A DNA stretch of 64,000 nt from Streptomyces malachitofuscus (GTDB lineage Bacteria; Actinomycetota; Actinomycetes; Streptomycetales; Streptomycetaceae): the NCBI RefSeq assembly GCF_014650055.1, contig NZ_BMUF01000013.1:124001-188000 (forward strand), in the 5' to 3' direction. The position numbers and the translations under genes were made by a program. Every line of letters begins with the position of its first letter. Position 1 is the first letter of the stretch. Below the pieces are notes generated by a model that did not search any database, was not told the DNA's origin, and saw only the letters and a list, made by a program, of their open reading frames with translations. This document shows, piece after piece, positions 17,955 through 27,358 of the stretch.

Positions 17955-19025
17955 ATGCCCCTGTGGCCCGTCTACACCGGCACCGAGGAGCCGCACGACG
18001 GCATCGACCACCTTCCGCCGCCCCCGCCCTGGCGCGCCTTCGACGGCGGCCCCGCGCTCGATCCGCCCGACGAGGGGGCCGACGCCGCCGCCGTCTCCCC
18101 CGACCGCACCCATCGCGCCGCGACCTACCGGGCGACACCGCAGACGGTCCAGCTCGTCAACGCCGCCCTGTATCTGCGCCGTCCGCTGCTGGTCACCGGC
18201 CCGCCCGGCACCGGCAAGTCCTCGCTCGTCTACGCGGTCGCCCGCGAGCTGCGTCTCGGCCCGGTGCTGCGCTGGAACATCACCAGCCGCAGCACCCTGA
18301 ACGACGGCCTCTACCAGTACGATCCGCTCTCCCGTCTGTACGCGGCACGGCGCACGGCCGGGCAGCACGTCGAGGGGTACGGCGGGGCACCGGGCGAGGC
18401 CCGCACCGCCGGTGACCCGCCCGGTGACGCGTCGGGTGTGGAGGACCATCTGCGGCTCGGCCCCCTGGGCACCGCACTCCTCCCCTACGCCCGCCCCCGC
18501 GCCCTGCTCATCGACGAGATCGACAAGAGCGACCTCGACCTGCCCAACGATCTGCTGAACGTGCTGGAGGAGGGCCAGTACGAGATCCCCGAACTGGCGC
18601 GCACCGCCCGGCACCGTCCCGGCGGGAGGGCCGAGGTGATGGTCGACGGCACCGGGGAGCGGGTGCCGGTCGAGCACGGCCGGGTCCGCTGCCGGGCCTT
18701 CCCCTTCGTCGTCCTCACCAGCAACGGTGAACGCGAGTTCCCTCCCGCCTTCCTGCGCCGCTGCGTCACCCTGCGCCTGCGCCGGCCGGACGACCGTCAG
18801 CTCGCCGGCATCGTCCGCGCGCACCTCGGAGAGCCCGACGCCTACGCGCAGGGCCTGATCGAGCGCTTCCTGGCCCGGTCGGGCGCCGGCGACCTGGCCA
18901 CCGACCAGCTTCTCAACGCGATCTACCTGGCCCACGCCACCGGACTCGGCGCGGAGTCCCTCGACGACCTGGCCGAGCAGTTGATGCCGTACCTGGGGCA
19001 GACCCCGCAGGCCGATGCCTTCTGA
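17955..19025 (+). CDS. MoxR-type AAA+ ATPase
   Basis: A 356-residue AAA+ ATPase. The Walker A motif GPPGTGKSSL is near residue 85, Walker B LLIDEIDKSD near 190 and sensor 1 VVLTSNGEREFP near 255, followed by RRCVTLRLRRP. The RNITSRSTL-like segment after Walker A (WNITSRSTLNDGLYQYD) is typical of the MoxR group that partners with vWA/VMAP proteins. ATG 17955 has a GGAGAGGAA site 6 bp upstream; longer upstream reading is out of register with the protease gene and rejected. The last 11 bp overlap the next gene's start. It probably drives remodelling or assembly of the VMAP-protease complex; this is inferred. Confidence 0.9.
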   Translation: MPLWPVYTGTEEPHDGIDHLPPPPPWRAFDGGPALDPPDEGADAAAVSPDRTHRAATYRATPQTVQLVNAALYLRRPLLVTGPPGTGKSSLVYAVARELRLGPVLRWNITSRSTLNDGLYQYDPLSRLYAARRTAGQHVEGYGGAPGEARTAGDPPGDASGVEDHLRLGPLGTALLPYARPRALLIDEIDKSDLDLPNDLLNVLEEGQYEIPELARTARHRPGGRAEVMVDGTGERVPVEHGRVRCRAFPFVVLTSNGEREFPPAFLRRCVTLRLRRPDDRQLAGIVRAHLGEPDAYAQGLIERFLARSGAGDLATDQLLNAIYLAHATGLGAESLDDLAEQLMPYLGQTPQADAF

Positions 19026-22000
19026 CCAGCCCGCGCAGGACTCCGGTTCCCCGGGCCCGCTGGCCCGTCTGGCCGACGTGCTGGGCCGGGCGGCCGGGGG
19101 CCCGCGCCCGACCCCGCTGGAACTGGCCGAACTGCTGTGGCTGGCGCGGATCATGGAGCACCGGCCCGGCGCCGGTCCGCACCCTGCCCAACCGTCCGCC
19201 GAAGCGCCCGCCCCCGAGCCCGCCGCGCCCGTTCCGCCCTCCGGGCCCCCGCCGTCCGCGCCGCAGCCGCCACCGCCCCCCGCTCCCGCCGAACCCCCTC
19301 GCGCGCCTCTTCATCTGCCGTCCCCCGACCCGTCCCCCGCTCCGCCGGACGAACCCCACACCGCCCTCCTGGCCCCGGCGCCCCCGATGCTGCGCCGGCC
19401 CCTGGCGCTGCAGCGGTCGCTGCGTCCGCTCAAGCGCCGGGTCGACGCGCCGCTGGGCAGCGAGCTGGACGAGAGGGCGACCGCCGACCGCATCGCCCGT
19501 CTCGGCGCCGCCCCCGAGTGGTGGCTGCCGGTCATGCGCCCCGCCCGGGAACGCTGGCTGCGGCTGAACCTGGTGCACGACACCGGTCCCACGATGCCGG
19601 TGTGGCACCCGCTGATCCGCGAACTGCACACGGCACTGGCCCAGTCCGGCATCTTCCGCACGGTGACCCCGCTCTCCGTCGGCGCCGACGGCACGGTGCG
19701 CGGTCCCGGCGCGCACGCCCCGGCCGACGGCCGCGCGGTCACCCTGGTGATCAGCGACTGCATGGGCCCGCAGTGGCGGAGCGGCCGCGCCGGCGACCTG
19801 TGGTACGGCACCCTCCGCCGCTGGTCCCATCGCATGCCCCTGGCCGTCGTCCAGCCGCTCCCCGAGTACCTGTGGCGGGACACCGCCCTGCCCGCCACGC
19901 CGGGCCTGCTCTCCGCCCCGCGTCCGGCCGCTCCCGCCGCGACACTCACGTTCACCCCCTACGACACCTCCGGCCCGGAGAACCGGCGGGCGCCGGGCGG
20001 GATGCTGCCGCTGCCCGTGGTGGAACCGGCCCCCGAGTGGCTGTCGAACTGGGCCCGGCTGGTCGCCGCACCGGGCGGCACGGCGTTCCCGGCCGCCGCG
20101 GCCGACCTGCGTCCTTCCCTTCCGGCGGACGTCGACAACCGCACCGACCTCGGCCGCCTCACTCCCGAGGAACTGGTCCTGCGCTTCCGCGGCAGCGCCT
20201 CCCCCGAGGCCTTCCGGCTGGCCGGTCACCTGGCCCTGGGCCGCCCCGATCTGCCCGTGATGCGCTTGGTGCAGGCCGCCATCGACCCGGAACCACGGCC
20301 CCAGCATCTCGCCGAGGTGATCCTCAGCGGGCTGCTCACCACCGTCCCGGGTCCCCACGGCTCCTACGCCTTCCGTCCCGGCGTACGGAACCTGCTGCTG
20401 CGCGGCCTGCCCCGCTCGGCCCGGTACGACACCGCCGCCCTGCTGCACCGCCTCGGCGCCCTGATCGACGACCGGGCGGGCCGGGTGCCGGGGGACTTCC
20501 GGGCGTCCGTCCCGGCCCCGTCCGGCTCGGCGACCGGAGTGGACGGCGAGGCGTTCGCGTCGGTCAGCACGGACAGCGCACGTCGGCTGGCGGGTGGGGA
20601 CGTGACGTCGTCGTCACCCGGCGCCGGTGAGCCCCAGCGTGTGGTGGGGGGACGGTACCGGCTGGTGCGGCGGCTCGACTCGACCAGAACCACCTGGCTG
20701 GCCGAGGACACGAGCACGAACACGACGGTCGCGCTGCGGCTGCACGGAAGGATCACCGACCCGACGTGGCGTGAGGCGTTTCTGGGTGACGCGGAGCTGC
20801 TGAGCGGCTTCGACCATCCGAACGTGGTGCGGGTCCACGCGGCCGGCTTCGACGGCGACGTCCCCTACGTCGTCATGGAGCAGTTGGACGGCGTGGGACT
20901 GAACTCCCTGGCCGCGCCGAACGATCACCGTCTGCCGGCGCCCCTGCTGGTGTCGATCGGCGCTCAGCTCGCACGGGCCCTCACCGCCTTGCACGCCGCC
21001 GGTCTCACCCACGGCGTGCTCGGTCCGTCCCAGGTGATGCTGCTGCCCGACGGAACGGTCAAGCTCACCCTCGTCGAACCCGGCCGGGCCCCGGACCAGG
21101 AGGGGCGGTCGGAGGATCTGCGCGCGCTGGGCGAGCTGCTGCTGCAACTGGCGTCGGGCACCTCGCGGCCGACGGTCCCCATCGAGCCGGGGCAACTCGA
21201 TCACCTCCCGCACGACCTGCAGGCGACGTACGCGAACGCCTTCGACCTGCTGATGTCGCGGTCCCTGGGGCAACAGAACCAGGGCAGGGACCTGCTCCTC
21301 GACCCCGACCTGCCGCGCCGGGCCGCAGCCGCGTACAAGCGGCGCTTCTACCGCGCCCTCGGCCCCTTCGGCGTCGAACTGGGCGGCGGCGGACCCGCCG
21401 ACCTGGGGCCGCACGAACGCGGCGTGCTGGCCATGCTGCTGTTCAGGCACGGACGCACCGTGACGCTCGACGAACTCGAGCAGGGACTGTGGAACACGGA
21501 CGAGGAACCGCACGACGCCCTGGAGGTTCTGGCTGCCACCGCCGTACGGCTGCGCCGCGTCCTGGGCCCGGGAGTGCTCGGGACACCCTCCGACGGCTAC
21601 GTCCTGCACACCAGCGCGGACCACGTGGACCTGCTGCACTGCGACGACCTGGTCCGCGGGGCCGACGAGGCCCACCGGCGGGGCGCACTCGCCGAGGCGC
21701 GGACGTTGCTCACCGAGGCGCTGGATCTCTGGAGCGACGGTGATCCCCTCGCCGGCGTCCCCGGCCCCGCCGCCCGGACCGCACGGACCCGCCTGGTCCG
21801 GCTCCGTCTCGACCTCCACCGGAAACGCGCCGAGATCGACCTGGACCTCGGGGAGGCGGAGCGCGCGTCGGCCGACCTGGAGGTCCTGGTACGCGCCCAC
21901 CCCTCCCGCGAGGACTTCCGCCGCCTCCACCTCCTCGCCCTGCGCCGTCAGGGGCGGACCGAGGAGGCCCTGGCGGCGTACGAGGAGTACGAGCTGGCCG

Positions 22001-23913
22001 GCGGTGCCGATCCCGAACTGCTGGCGCTGGGGCACGAACTGCGTGAGGAGGCCGCCGACGGCGCACCGCGGATGCCGAACCTCGCCTCCGAGGAGCCGGC
22101 CTACGACCCGCTCGCCGCGCCGGACGAGCTGCCCGACGGCACGTATCCCGCCTGGGACCAGCCCGATGACGTGACCTCACCCGCCTCTTCCGAGCCCGTC
22201 GGCCTCGGCCCGGCGGACGAAGCCGGCTCCCGCACCTGCTTCTTCTTCGACTGCGCGGACGGTCCCCAGCGGTCCGACACGCTCACGGCGTTGGGGCGGG
22301 CGGTCACCCGGGTACTGACGGCCTCCGGGCTGCCCGCCGGGACCTACGAGTTCCTCGGGCGGGACGAGGGCTACACGGTCCTCACCTCGCCGGGCGGCCC
22401 GACGGCGACGCTGCTGCGTGCCGCGCTGCGCGGGTTCCCGGACATGCTCGGGGAGGTGGGCGGGTCCCGGCTGGCCGTGATCGTTTGGCGCATGTGGGAC
22501 GAGGGACGGGCCGAGCTGCCCGCCGAGGCGGCCGTCCGTGAGGCACTGGACTCCTCCGCGGCGCACGGCGTGTTCGCCCTCGCCCCGTCCCTGCGTGACG
22601 AGCTGGCGGCCGACCCCGACGTCACCCGGCCCCTCCGGCCCGTCGGCGGCGACCCGGCACAGGGCTGGCACGGTCTCTTCACCCGCGCCCCCGGCACCGC
22701 GCACCCCGTGCTGGGCCCGTTTCCGCTGCCCGTCACGTACCTTCCGACGTCGCAGGGACTGACGAGAACGGTCGTCTACGCCTCGCCCGACGGACGGCGG
22801 CTGAGCACCAGCCGCGTCCCCGGCGCCGACCACTACTACGAAGTCGACCTGACCGAGCGCCGTACGGAGCTGGCGGAGAACGGCCCTGAGTTGCCGGACG
22901 GGTCCGTCGCCGTGGTCGAGGGCGAGGCGTCGTGGCAGGTGTCCGACCCGGTCGCCCTGGTCGCGGAGGGCCCGCACGACGTGGAGGACCGCATCCGGCG
23001 GCACGTCGTGGGACGGCTGCGCGCGGCCGCCGACCGCCTTCCCTTCGCCGCGGCGGGGCGGCTGCGGCAGGCGCTCCTGGACCGGCTCGGACCGCACGAC
23101 GTACCTGGCTGCACCGTGCGCTGGGAGGTCATGGTCGGCGCCGTCTCCGCCGCCGCCCCGCCGCTGTGGACCCCGCACCCGGCCCCCGGCCTCACCGAGA
23201 CGCTCCTGGCCGCCGACGCCGTGATCCTCGGCTTCGACACCACGCTCACCAGGCTGTTCGACGACGCCAGGGCGGCCGAGGTGGTACGGGAACTCGCCCG
23301 GCTCGCCGTCGAGGCGCGCGATCCGGCGGACGCCCTGTCCGGCAGGTCTCCGCTGACGCCGGACGGCCGGCCGGTGACGCTCACGGAGGACGGTGTCCTC
23401 CCCGTCGAACTGCTGCGCGCGCTGGCCGCGCATCCCTCGGTGGAGGAGCTGCGCGTGGAGCTCGACCGCCGCGAGACATGGGCCGCCGGCAGCGCACGGC
23501 CGGCGGCCCTGGCCGTCGAGCTGGTACGCGCGCTGTCCCTCCGGTACCCGCGCCTGGCCGTGGTCACCGATCACGCGGCCGACGCGGCCGAGCTCTTCCT
23601 GAACCGGCAGGCCCTCGCCCCGCAGGTGACGGGCGGCGTGCACGGCCGTTCCGCCGACCCGGCCCGGCTGATGCCGCACCCGGACGTCGTGCACCGCGCC
23701 CTCGAGCGGCTCGGCACCGTCCCGGGCCGCTGCGTGATGATCGGGTCGACCGTCGCGGAGAGCAACGCGGCCGGGGTCGCGGGCGTGCCGTTCATCGGCT
23801 GCCGGCCCACCGACGCCTTCTTCCGCCGGGCCGGTCGGGCGAGCCTCACGGTCGCGGGACTGCGTCCGCTGCTCGACGCGGTTCTCTCCCTCCCGCCCCG
23901 CGGTGACTCCTGA
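19015..23913 (+). CDS. SAV_2336-type multidomain protein: vWA-like, pseudokinase, BTAD, degenerate HAD
   Basis: A 1632-residue protein. Residues 1-40 are helical and then Pro-rich to about 115. Residues about 145-310 form a vWA-like region, with NLVHDTGPTM in place of a canonical DxSxS MIDAS, and SAV_2336-type sequence to about 505. A kinase-like domain lies at about 543-735 but lacks HRD and DFG (THGVLGPSQ, LTLVEPG). An OmpR/BTAD regulatory unit spans about 778-1010. An unassigned alpha/beta region (about 1070-1240) and a segment with VSDPVALVAEG (about 1270-1360) follow. The C-terminal HAD-like domain (about 1400-1630) has GFDTTLT at motif I, so the usual nucleophile Asp is Gly, and IGSTVAES at motif IV. 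It overlaps the MoxR gene by 11 bp and is probably the scaffold or sensor of that complex. Confidence 0.8.
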   Translation: MPSDQPAQDSGSPGPLARLADVLGRAAGGPRPTPLELAELLWLARIMEHRPGAGPHPAQPSAEAPAPEPAAPVPPSGPPPSAPQPPPPPAPAEPPRAPLHLPSPDPSPAPPDEPHTALLAPAPPMLRRPLALQRSLRPLKRRVDAPLGSELDERATADRIARLGAAPEWWLPVMRPARERWLRLNLVHDTGPTMPVWHPLIRELHTALAQSGIFRTVTPLSVGADGTVRGPGAHAPADGRAVTLVISDCMGPQWRSGRAGDLWYGTLRRWSHRMPLAVVQPLPEYLWRDTALPATPGLLSAPRPAAPAATLTFTPYDTSGPENRRAPGGMLPLPVVEPAPEWLSNWARLVAAPGGTAFPAAAADLRPSLPADVDNRTDLGRLTPEELVLRFRGSASPEAFRLAGHLALGRPDLPVMRLVQAAIDPEPRPQHLAEVILSGLLTTVPGPHGSYAFRPGVRNLLLRGLPRSARYDTAALLHRLGALIDDRAGRVPGDFRASVPAPSGSATGVDGEAFASVSTDSARRLAGGDVTSSSPGAGEPQRVVGGRYRLVRRLDSTRTTWLAEDTSTNTTVALRLHGRITDPTWREAFLGDAELLSGFDHPNVVRVHAAGFDGDVPYVVMEQLDGVGLNSLAAPNDHRLPAPLLVSIGAQLARALTALHAAGLTHGVLGPSQVMLLPDGTVKLTLVEPGRAPDQEGRSEDLRALGELLLQLASGTSRPTVPIEPGQLDHLPHDLQATYANAFDLLMSRSLGQQNQGRDLLLDPDLPRRAAAAYKRRFYRALGPFGVELGGGGPADLGPHERGVLAMLLFRHGRTVTLDELEQGLWNTDEEPHDALEVLAATAVRLRRVLGPGVLGTPSDGYVLHTSADHVDLLHCDDLVRGADEAHRRGALAEARTLLTEALDLWSDGDPLAGVPGPAARTARTRLVRLRLDLHRKRAEIDLDLGEAERASADLEVLVRAHPSREDFRRLHLLALRRQGRTEEALAAYEEYELAGGADPELLALGHELREEAADGAPRMPNLASEEPAYDPLAAPDELPDGTYPAWDQPDDVTSPASSEPVGLGPADEAGSRTCFFFDCADGPQRSDTLTALGRAVTRVLTASGLPAGTYEFLGRDEGYTVLTSPGGPTATLLRAALRGFPDMLGEVGGSRLAVIVWRMWDEGRAELPAEAAVREALDSSAAHGVFALAPSLRDELAADPDVTRPLRPVGGDPAQGWHGLFTRAPGTAHPVLGPFPLPVTYLPTSQGLTRTVVYASPDGRRLSTSRVPGADHYYEVDLTERRTELAENGPELPDGSVAVVEGEASWQVSDPVALVAEGPHDVEDRIRRHVVGRLRAAADRLPFAAAGRLRQALLDRLGPHDVPGCTVRWEVMVGAVSAAAPPLWTPHPAPGLTETLLAADAVILGFDTTLTRLFDDARAAEVVRELARLAVEARDPADALSGRSPLTPDGRPVTLTEDGVLPVELLRALAAHPSVEELRVELDRRETWAAGSARPAALAVELVRALSLRYPRLAVVTDHAADAAELFLNRQALAPQVTGGVHGRSADPARLMPHPDVVHRALERLGTVPGRCVMIGSTVAESNAAGVAGVPFIGCRPTDAFFRRAGRASLTVAGLRPLLDAVLSLPPRGDS

Positions 23914-24055
23914 CCGTGGGGAAGATCCTCACCGCCCGTTCGGCGGCCCCCCACCCGGCCCCCCAGGAAAGGCGCCGGCCCCCGCTCCTCGCGCACGATG
24001 CCTGAGAGGTCCGCCGCCCGGCGGGCCGCCGGCTCCGCACTCGGGAGGGTCTGCC

Positions 24056-25093
24056 GTGACCGCAAGTCTGGAGCAGCTGCGCCGCTGCCACTTCGCCGTC
24101 GACCTGGGGGCGGCCCGCACCCGGGTGTACGTCAAGGGCGCCGGACTCGTCGTCGACCAGCCGTCCGTGGCCGCCGTGAACACCCGTACCGGCGCGCTGA
24201 TCGCGGTCGGTGAGTTCGCGGAGAAGATGACGGGCCGTACGCCCGGATACATCCGTGTCGTGCGGCCCGTGACCGGCGGCACGGTCGTCGACATCGAGAT
24301 GGCGCAGCGCATGCTGCGGCAGTTGATCGGGGACCGGACCCGTCGGGCGCTGCGCCGCAGGCCGCGGCTGCGGGCGGCGGCCTGCACCCCGCACGACGCC
24401 GACCCGCTCGCCCAGCGCGCCGCGATCGAGACCCTGGTCGGTCTCGGTGCCCGCCGGGTGGAGCTGGTCGACACGCTGATCGCCGCCGCCGTCGGCTGCG
24501 GTCTGCCGGTGGAACAGCCCGAGGCGACCATGATCATGGTGTGCGGTGCGGCGGCCACCCAGGTGGCCGTGCTCTCCCTGGGGTCGATCGTGCAGGCGGA
24601 ACGCATTCCCGTCGGCGGCGAGGCGGTGGACAACGCGATCGTGCAACACCTGCGCCACCAGCACGAACTGATGCTGCCGAGCCAGTCCGTGCGGCCCCTG
24701 CAGCTCACCCTGTCCGGCAACGGGCTCACCCCGCAGGGCCCGGAGTCGACGGAGATCCACGGCCGGGACGTCGCCACCGGTCTGGCCCGTTCGGTGCGGG
24801 TCGACACGGCCGCGGTGCGGCGGGCCATCCAGACGCCGCTCACGGCGGTGCTCGACGGGATCGGGAAGGTGCTGCGGGAGTGCCCGCCCGATCTGGTCGC
24901 CGACCTCGCCGACCGGGGAATCATGATGGTCGGCGGCAGCGCCCTGCTGCCGGGCCTGGACCAGATGCTGCGTCAGGCGACGGGCATGCCGGTGCACATC
25001 GCCGAGCGGCCGGAGCTGTGCGCGGTGGAGGGGCTGGGCGCGATGCTGGAGGGCAGGATCGCGCCGATGGTGCTGGACCCGCTGGGCGCCTGA
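24056..25093 (+). CDS. mbl: MreB-like actin homologue Mbl
   Basis: A 345-residue actin-fold protein of the MreB/Mbl family. Phosphate 1 is FAVDLGAARTRVYVKG, phosphate 2 is in MIMVCGAAATQVAVLSLG, the adenosine motif is IMMVGGSALLPGL and the end is CAVEGLGAMLEG. GTG 24056 is chosen for its GGGAGGG ribosome site 7 bp upstream. The phosphate 1 Asp is kept, but the phosphate 2 loop is VCGAAATQ rather than the usual DIGGGT, so nucleotide hydrolysis may be altered. It matches S. coelicolor Mbl (SCO2451), which from memory contributes to spore wall synthesis along with MreB. It follows the SAV_2336 gene by 142 bp and converges on the MEDS-HATPase gene. Confidence 0.85.
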   Translation: MTASLEQLRRCHFAVDLGAARTRVYVKGAGLVVDQPSVAAVNTRTGALIAVGEFAEKMTGRTPGYIRVVRPVTGGTVVDIEMAQRMLRQLIGDRTRRALRRRPRLRAAACTPHDADPLAQRAAIETLVGLGARRVELVDTLIAAAVGCGLPVEQPEATMIMVCGAAATQVAVLSLGSIVQAERIPVGGEAVDNAIVQHLRHQHELMLPSQSVRPLQLTLSGNGLTPQGPESTEIHGRDVATGLARSVRVDTAAVRRAIQTPLTAVLDGIGKVLRECPPDLVADLADRGIMMVGGSALLPGLDQMLRQATGMPVHIAERPELCAVEGLGAMLEGRIAPMVLDPLGA

Positions 25094-25109
25094 CGGCCGC
25101 GGGAGCCGG

Positions 25110-26063
25110 TCACCGGGAGAACCAGCAGCGGATCGTGGTGCCCTCGTCGCCGGTGTGCACCCGCACCAGGTCGGCGAGCAGGTTGACCATCAGCAGTCCG
25201 CGCCCGCCGCGCTGGTCGCGGGTGGCGGGGCGGCGCCCCGCGAGGGGGTCGGTCATCCGGCCCCGGTCGCGCACCTCGCACAGCACATGGCCGCCCTCCC
25301 CCCAGATCCGCAGGACGCCGGAACCGCCGCCGTGCACCACGCTGTTGGTGGTCAGCTCGGCCACGGCGAGCGTCAGGTCCTCCAGGGTGAGACCGGTGAG
25401 ACCGAGCCGCCGTCCCTCGTCGGTGGCGGCGTGCCGGGCCTCGGGCAGCGTGTCGGCGACGAACGGGTAGGTCATGGTGTCCGCCACGAGCGGCAGCGGC
25501 TCGTTGTAGCGGGCGACGGCCGCGTCGGGGGCGTACGCCGCGCTGGGCCGCGCGGAGCGGGAGCCGGCGGGGACGACGGCGGGGTGGGTGATGTGGGCGT
25601 CCTCGAGGACGCGCGCGGGCAGCCGTACGGCGTCGTAGGGGCACAGGACGGTCGCCGCGCGGCCCCGGAAGGCGGCGTTGATCAGCGCCTCGTGCTGGAC
25701 GCAGGCCGGGTACTCGGCCGTGGAGCGGCCGGCCCAGATCGGCTCGCCGATGATCCGCGCCCGGCGCCCGGCGGGCACGGTGTCGGCGAAGGCGCGCAGC
25801 ACGCCGGGGATGATCCGGCCGGGGTTGCGGCCGGCCTCCCGCATGTCCAGGAGCCGGACGTTCCGCGCGTCGGCGCCCAGCCCGTCCCGGATCAGCCGCA
25901 GCCGGTCTTCGGGCACGGCGACCGCCACGGGCTCGCCGGCCGCGAGTCCCTCGCGCACGAAGGGGACGGTGCCGTCCAGGTACTCCTGGTCGTCCCGGTA
26001 GAAGAGGGCGGGGTGGAGGAAGGGGTCGGAGAGGGCGTTCGAGGTCCCGGCCGCGGTACTCAT
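25110..26063 (-). CDS. MEDS-domain sensor with C-terminal HATPase (anti-sigma/RsbW-like)
   Basis: A 317-residue protein. The N-terminal half (about 15-165) matches the MEDS/DcmR-sensory domain: LFYRDDQEYLDGTVPFVREGL, then RIIGEPIWAGRS and HEALINAAF. The C-terminal half is a GHKL ATPase of the serine-kinase/anti-sigma type, with N-box LAVAELTTNSVVHGG, G1 VRDRGRMTDP and G2 RGGRGLLMVNLLADLV. A DHp dimerisation and His-phosphorylation helix is absent, so this is an RsbW/BldG-partner-like regulator and not a classical sensor kinase. Its ATG overlaps the STAS gene stop (26060-26063), giving a co-translated STAS-antagonist/kinase pair that probably acts in partner-switching control of an alternative sigma factor. 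Confidence 0.85.
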   Translation of the reverse strand: MSTAAGTSNALSDPFLHPALFYRDDQEYLDGTVPFVREGLAAGEPVAVAVPEDRLRLIRDGLGADARNVRLLDMREAGRNPGRIIPGVLRAFADTVPAGRRARIIGEPIWAGRSTAEYPACVQHEALINAAFRGRAATVLCPYDAVRLPARVLEDAHITHPAVVPAGSRSARPSAAYAPDAAVARYNEPLPLVADTMTYPFVADTLPEARHAATDEGRRLGLTGLTLEDLTLAVAELTTNSVVHGGGSGVLRIWGEGGHVLCEVRDRGRMTDPLAGRRPATRDQRGGRGLLMVNLLADLVRVHTGDEGTTIRCWFSR

Positions 26064-26434
26064 GACATCGACACCTCGATCGTCGACAGGTCGGGCCAGA
26101 ACATCTCCAGTACCCGGCTCAGTGCGGTCGGCGGGCGGCGCACCACGAGCCGGCGGCCGTCGCCGAGCCGCTCGGCGGCGGCGGCGAGCGCGCCGGCGCC
26201 CGCGACGTCGACGAACGTCACCTCGGACAGCTCCAGGTAGTACACGGCCTCACCTTCGCGCACCGCCTGTTCCAGTACGCGCTCCCAGATCGTGTGCGTG
26301 GCCAGACCGATCTCCCCGGCCGCTCGCACCCCACGGCATCCCTCCAGCGGATGCACGGTCAGAAACGGTCCCGGCCCCGGACTCCCGGGTCCGTGCGGCG
26401 TCCGGTGCCGATCGCCCAACGCCCGTCTCCCCAC
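26060..26434 (-). CDS. STAS-domain protein (anti-anti-sigma-like)
   Basis: The C-terminal 90 residues form a STAS domain: LTVHPLEGCRGVRAAGEI, then YYLELSEVTFVDVAGAGALA and later LVVRRPPTALSRVLEMF. The position normally occupied by the phosphorylatable Ser is in the VDVAGAGAL stretch and is Ala here, so regulation by phosphorylation may be lost. The start is uncertain: GTG 26434 gives 124 residues; ATG 26500 would add 22 basic residues of low plausibility, and neither has a clear ribosome site. It is co-translated with the MEDS-HATPase gene through a 4-bp overlap and is divergent from the STAS-ANTAR gene. Confidence 0.75.
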   Translation of the reverse strand: MGRRALGDRHRTPHGPGSPGPGPFLTVHPLEGCRGVRAAGEIGLATHTIWERVLEQAVREGEAVYYLELSEVTFVDVAGAGALAAAAERLGDGRRLVVRRPPTALSRVLEMFWPDLSTIEVSMS

Positions 26435-26619
26435 GTTTCCAGGTCCGCCTACCCCGGTCGGTTCCCGCCATTCCCCGGCGCGGTGTGTAGTACGCCGCAT
26501 GGTGGGCAGGCGCATCCGCAGCGCAGCCGGGACCGTGCGCAGCCTACCGCTCCGGTGCCGGCGGCGGCCGGACTCGCCCGAAGCACGAGACGTTCCCCGA
26601 GCACCGACGAGGCGGTGAC

Positions 26620-27300
26620 ATGAGCTCCGCTGCACCACTCCCCCTCCCGGGAAGGCAGAACCCCTTGGTCATCGGCGGTCGCATGGACGCGGACCGGGCA
26701 CTGCTCACCCCGCGCGGTGAGCTGGTCCGCGGGTGCGCCGAGGCGCTGGCGGAGAAGCTGGCGGGGCTGCCCGCCGGCACGGCCAGGATCGACCTGGACA
26801 TGAGCGGCGTGCACTTCATGGACTCGGCGGGACTGGAGTTCCTCGAGGTGCTGCGCGACCACGGCCGGCGCCGTCGCCTGCCGGTCACCGCCACCCGGTG
26901 GAACGGCCAGCCGCGCCGCATCCTGGAACTCGCCGGCCTCGACACCATGGACCCGCTGCGCTCGCCGGCCCCGCACGGCGCCCCGTCGCCGGCCTCGTCG
27001 GCGGTGGCGCGGGAACGCGAGGAGCGGCTGCTTCTGCTCCAGGAGGAGGTCGAGCAGCTGCGGCAGGCGATCGCCTCCCGCCCGGTCATCGACCAGGCCC
27101 GCGGCATCCTGATGGCGACGTACGGCTGCACTTCGGACGAGGCCTGGCACATCCTGCGGGAGGCGTCACAGCTGTCCAACACCAAGCTGCGCGCGGTCGC
27201 CGAGTCGCTCACGGCCTGTGCGGAGACGGAGGGCACTCCCCCGCCCGAGGAGGTCCGCACGGCGCTGTCCCGGGCGCTGGCCCGCCGCTCGTCACGGTGA
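26620..27300 (+). CDS. STAS-ANTAR fusion protein
   Basis: A 226-residue protein. Residues about 15-115 are a STAS domain (ALLTPRGELVRG, DLDMSGVHFMDSAGLEFLEVL, with Ser in the normal phospho-site DSAGLEF). Residues about 130-210 form a coiled helix and ANTAR RNA-binding domain (RPVIDQARGILMATYGCTSDEAWHIL). ANTAR proteins bind paired hairpins in nascent RNA to prevent termination; STAS domains join partner-switch pathways. ATG 26620 has GAGGCGG 6 bp upstream. It is divergent from the STAS/MEDS pair, suggesting one stress-signalling locus. Confidence 0.85.
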   Translation: MSSAAPLPLPGRQNPLVIGGRMDADRALLTPRGELVRGCAEALAEKLAGLPAGTARIDLDMSGVHFMDSAGLEFLEVLRDHGRRRRLPVTATRWNGQPRRILELAGLDTMDPLRSPAPHGAPSPASSAVAREREERLLLLQEEVEQLRQAIASRPVIDQARGILMATYGCTSDEAWHILREASQLSNTKLRAVAESLTACAETEGTPPPEEVRTALSRALARRSSR

Positions 27301-27358
27301 GCCCGGGTCGGTGCGGGGTACCCGGCGGACAGGACCGGCGCGATCAGGAGGCGGCACG

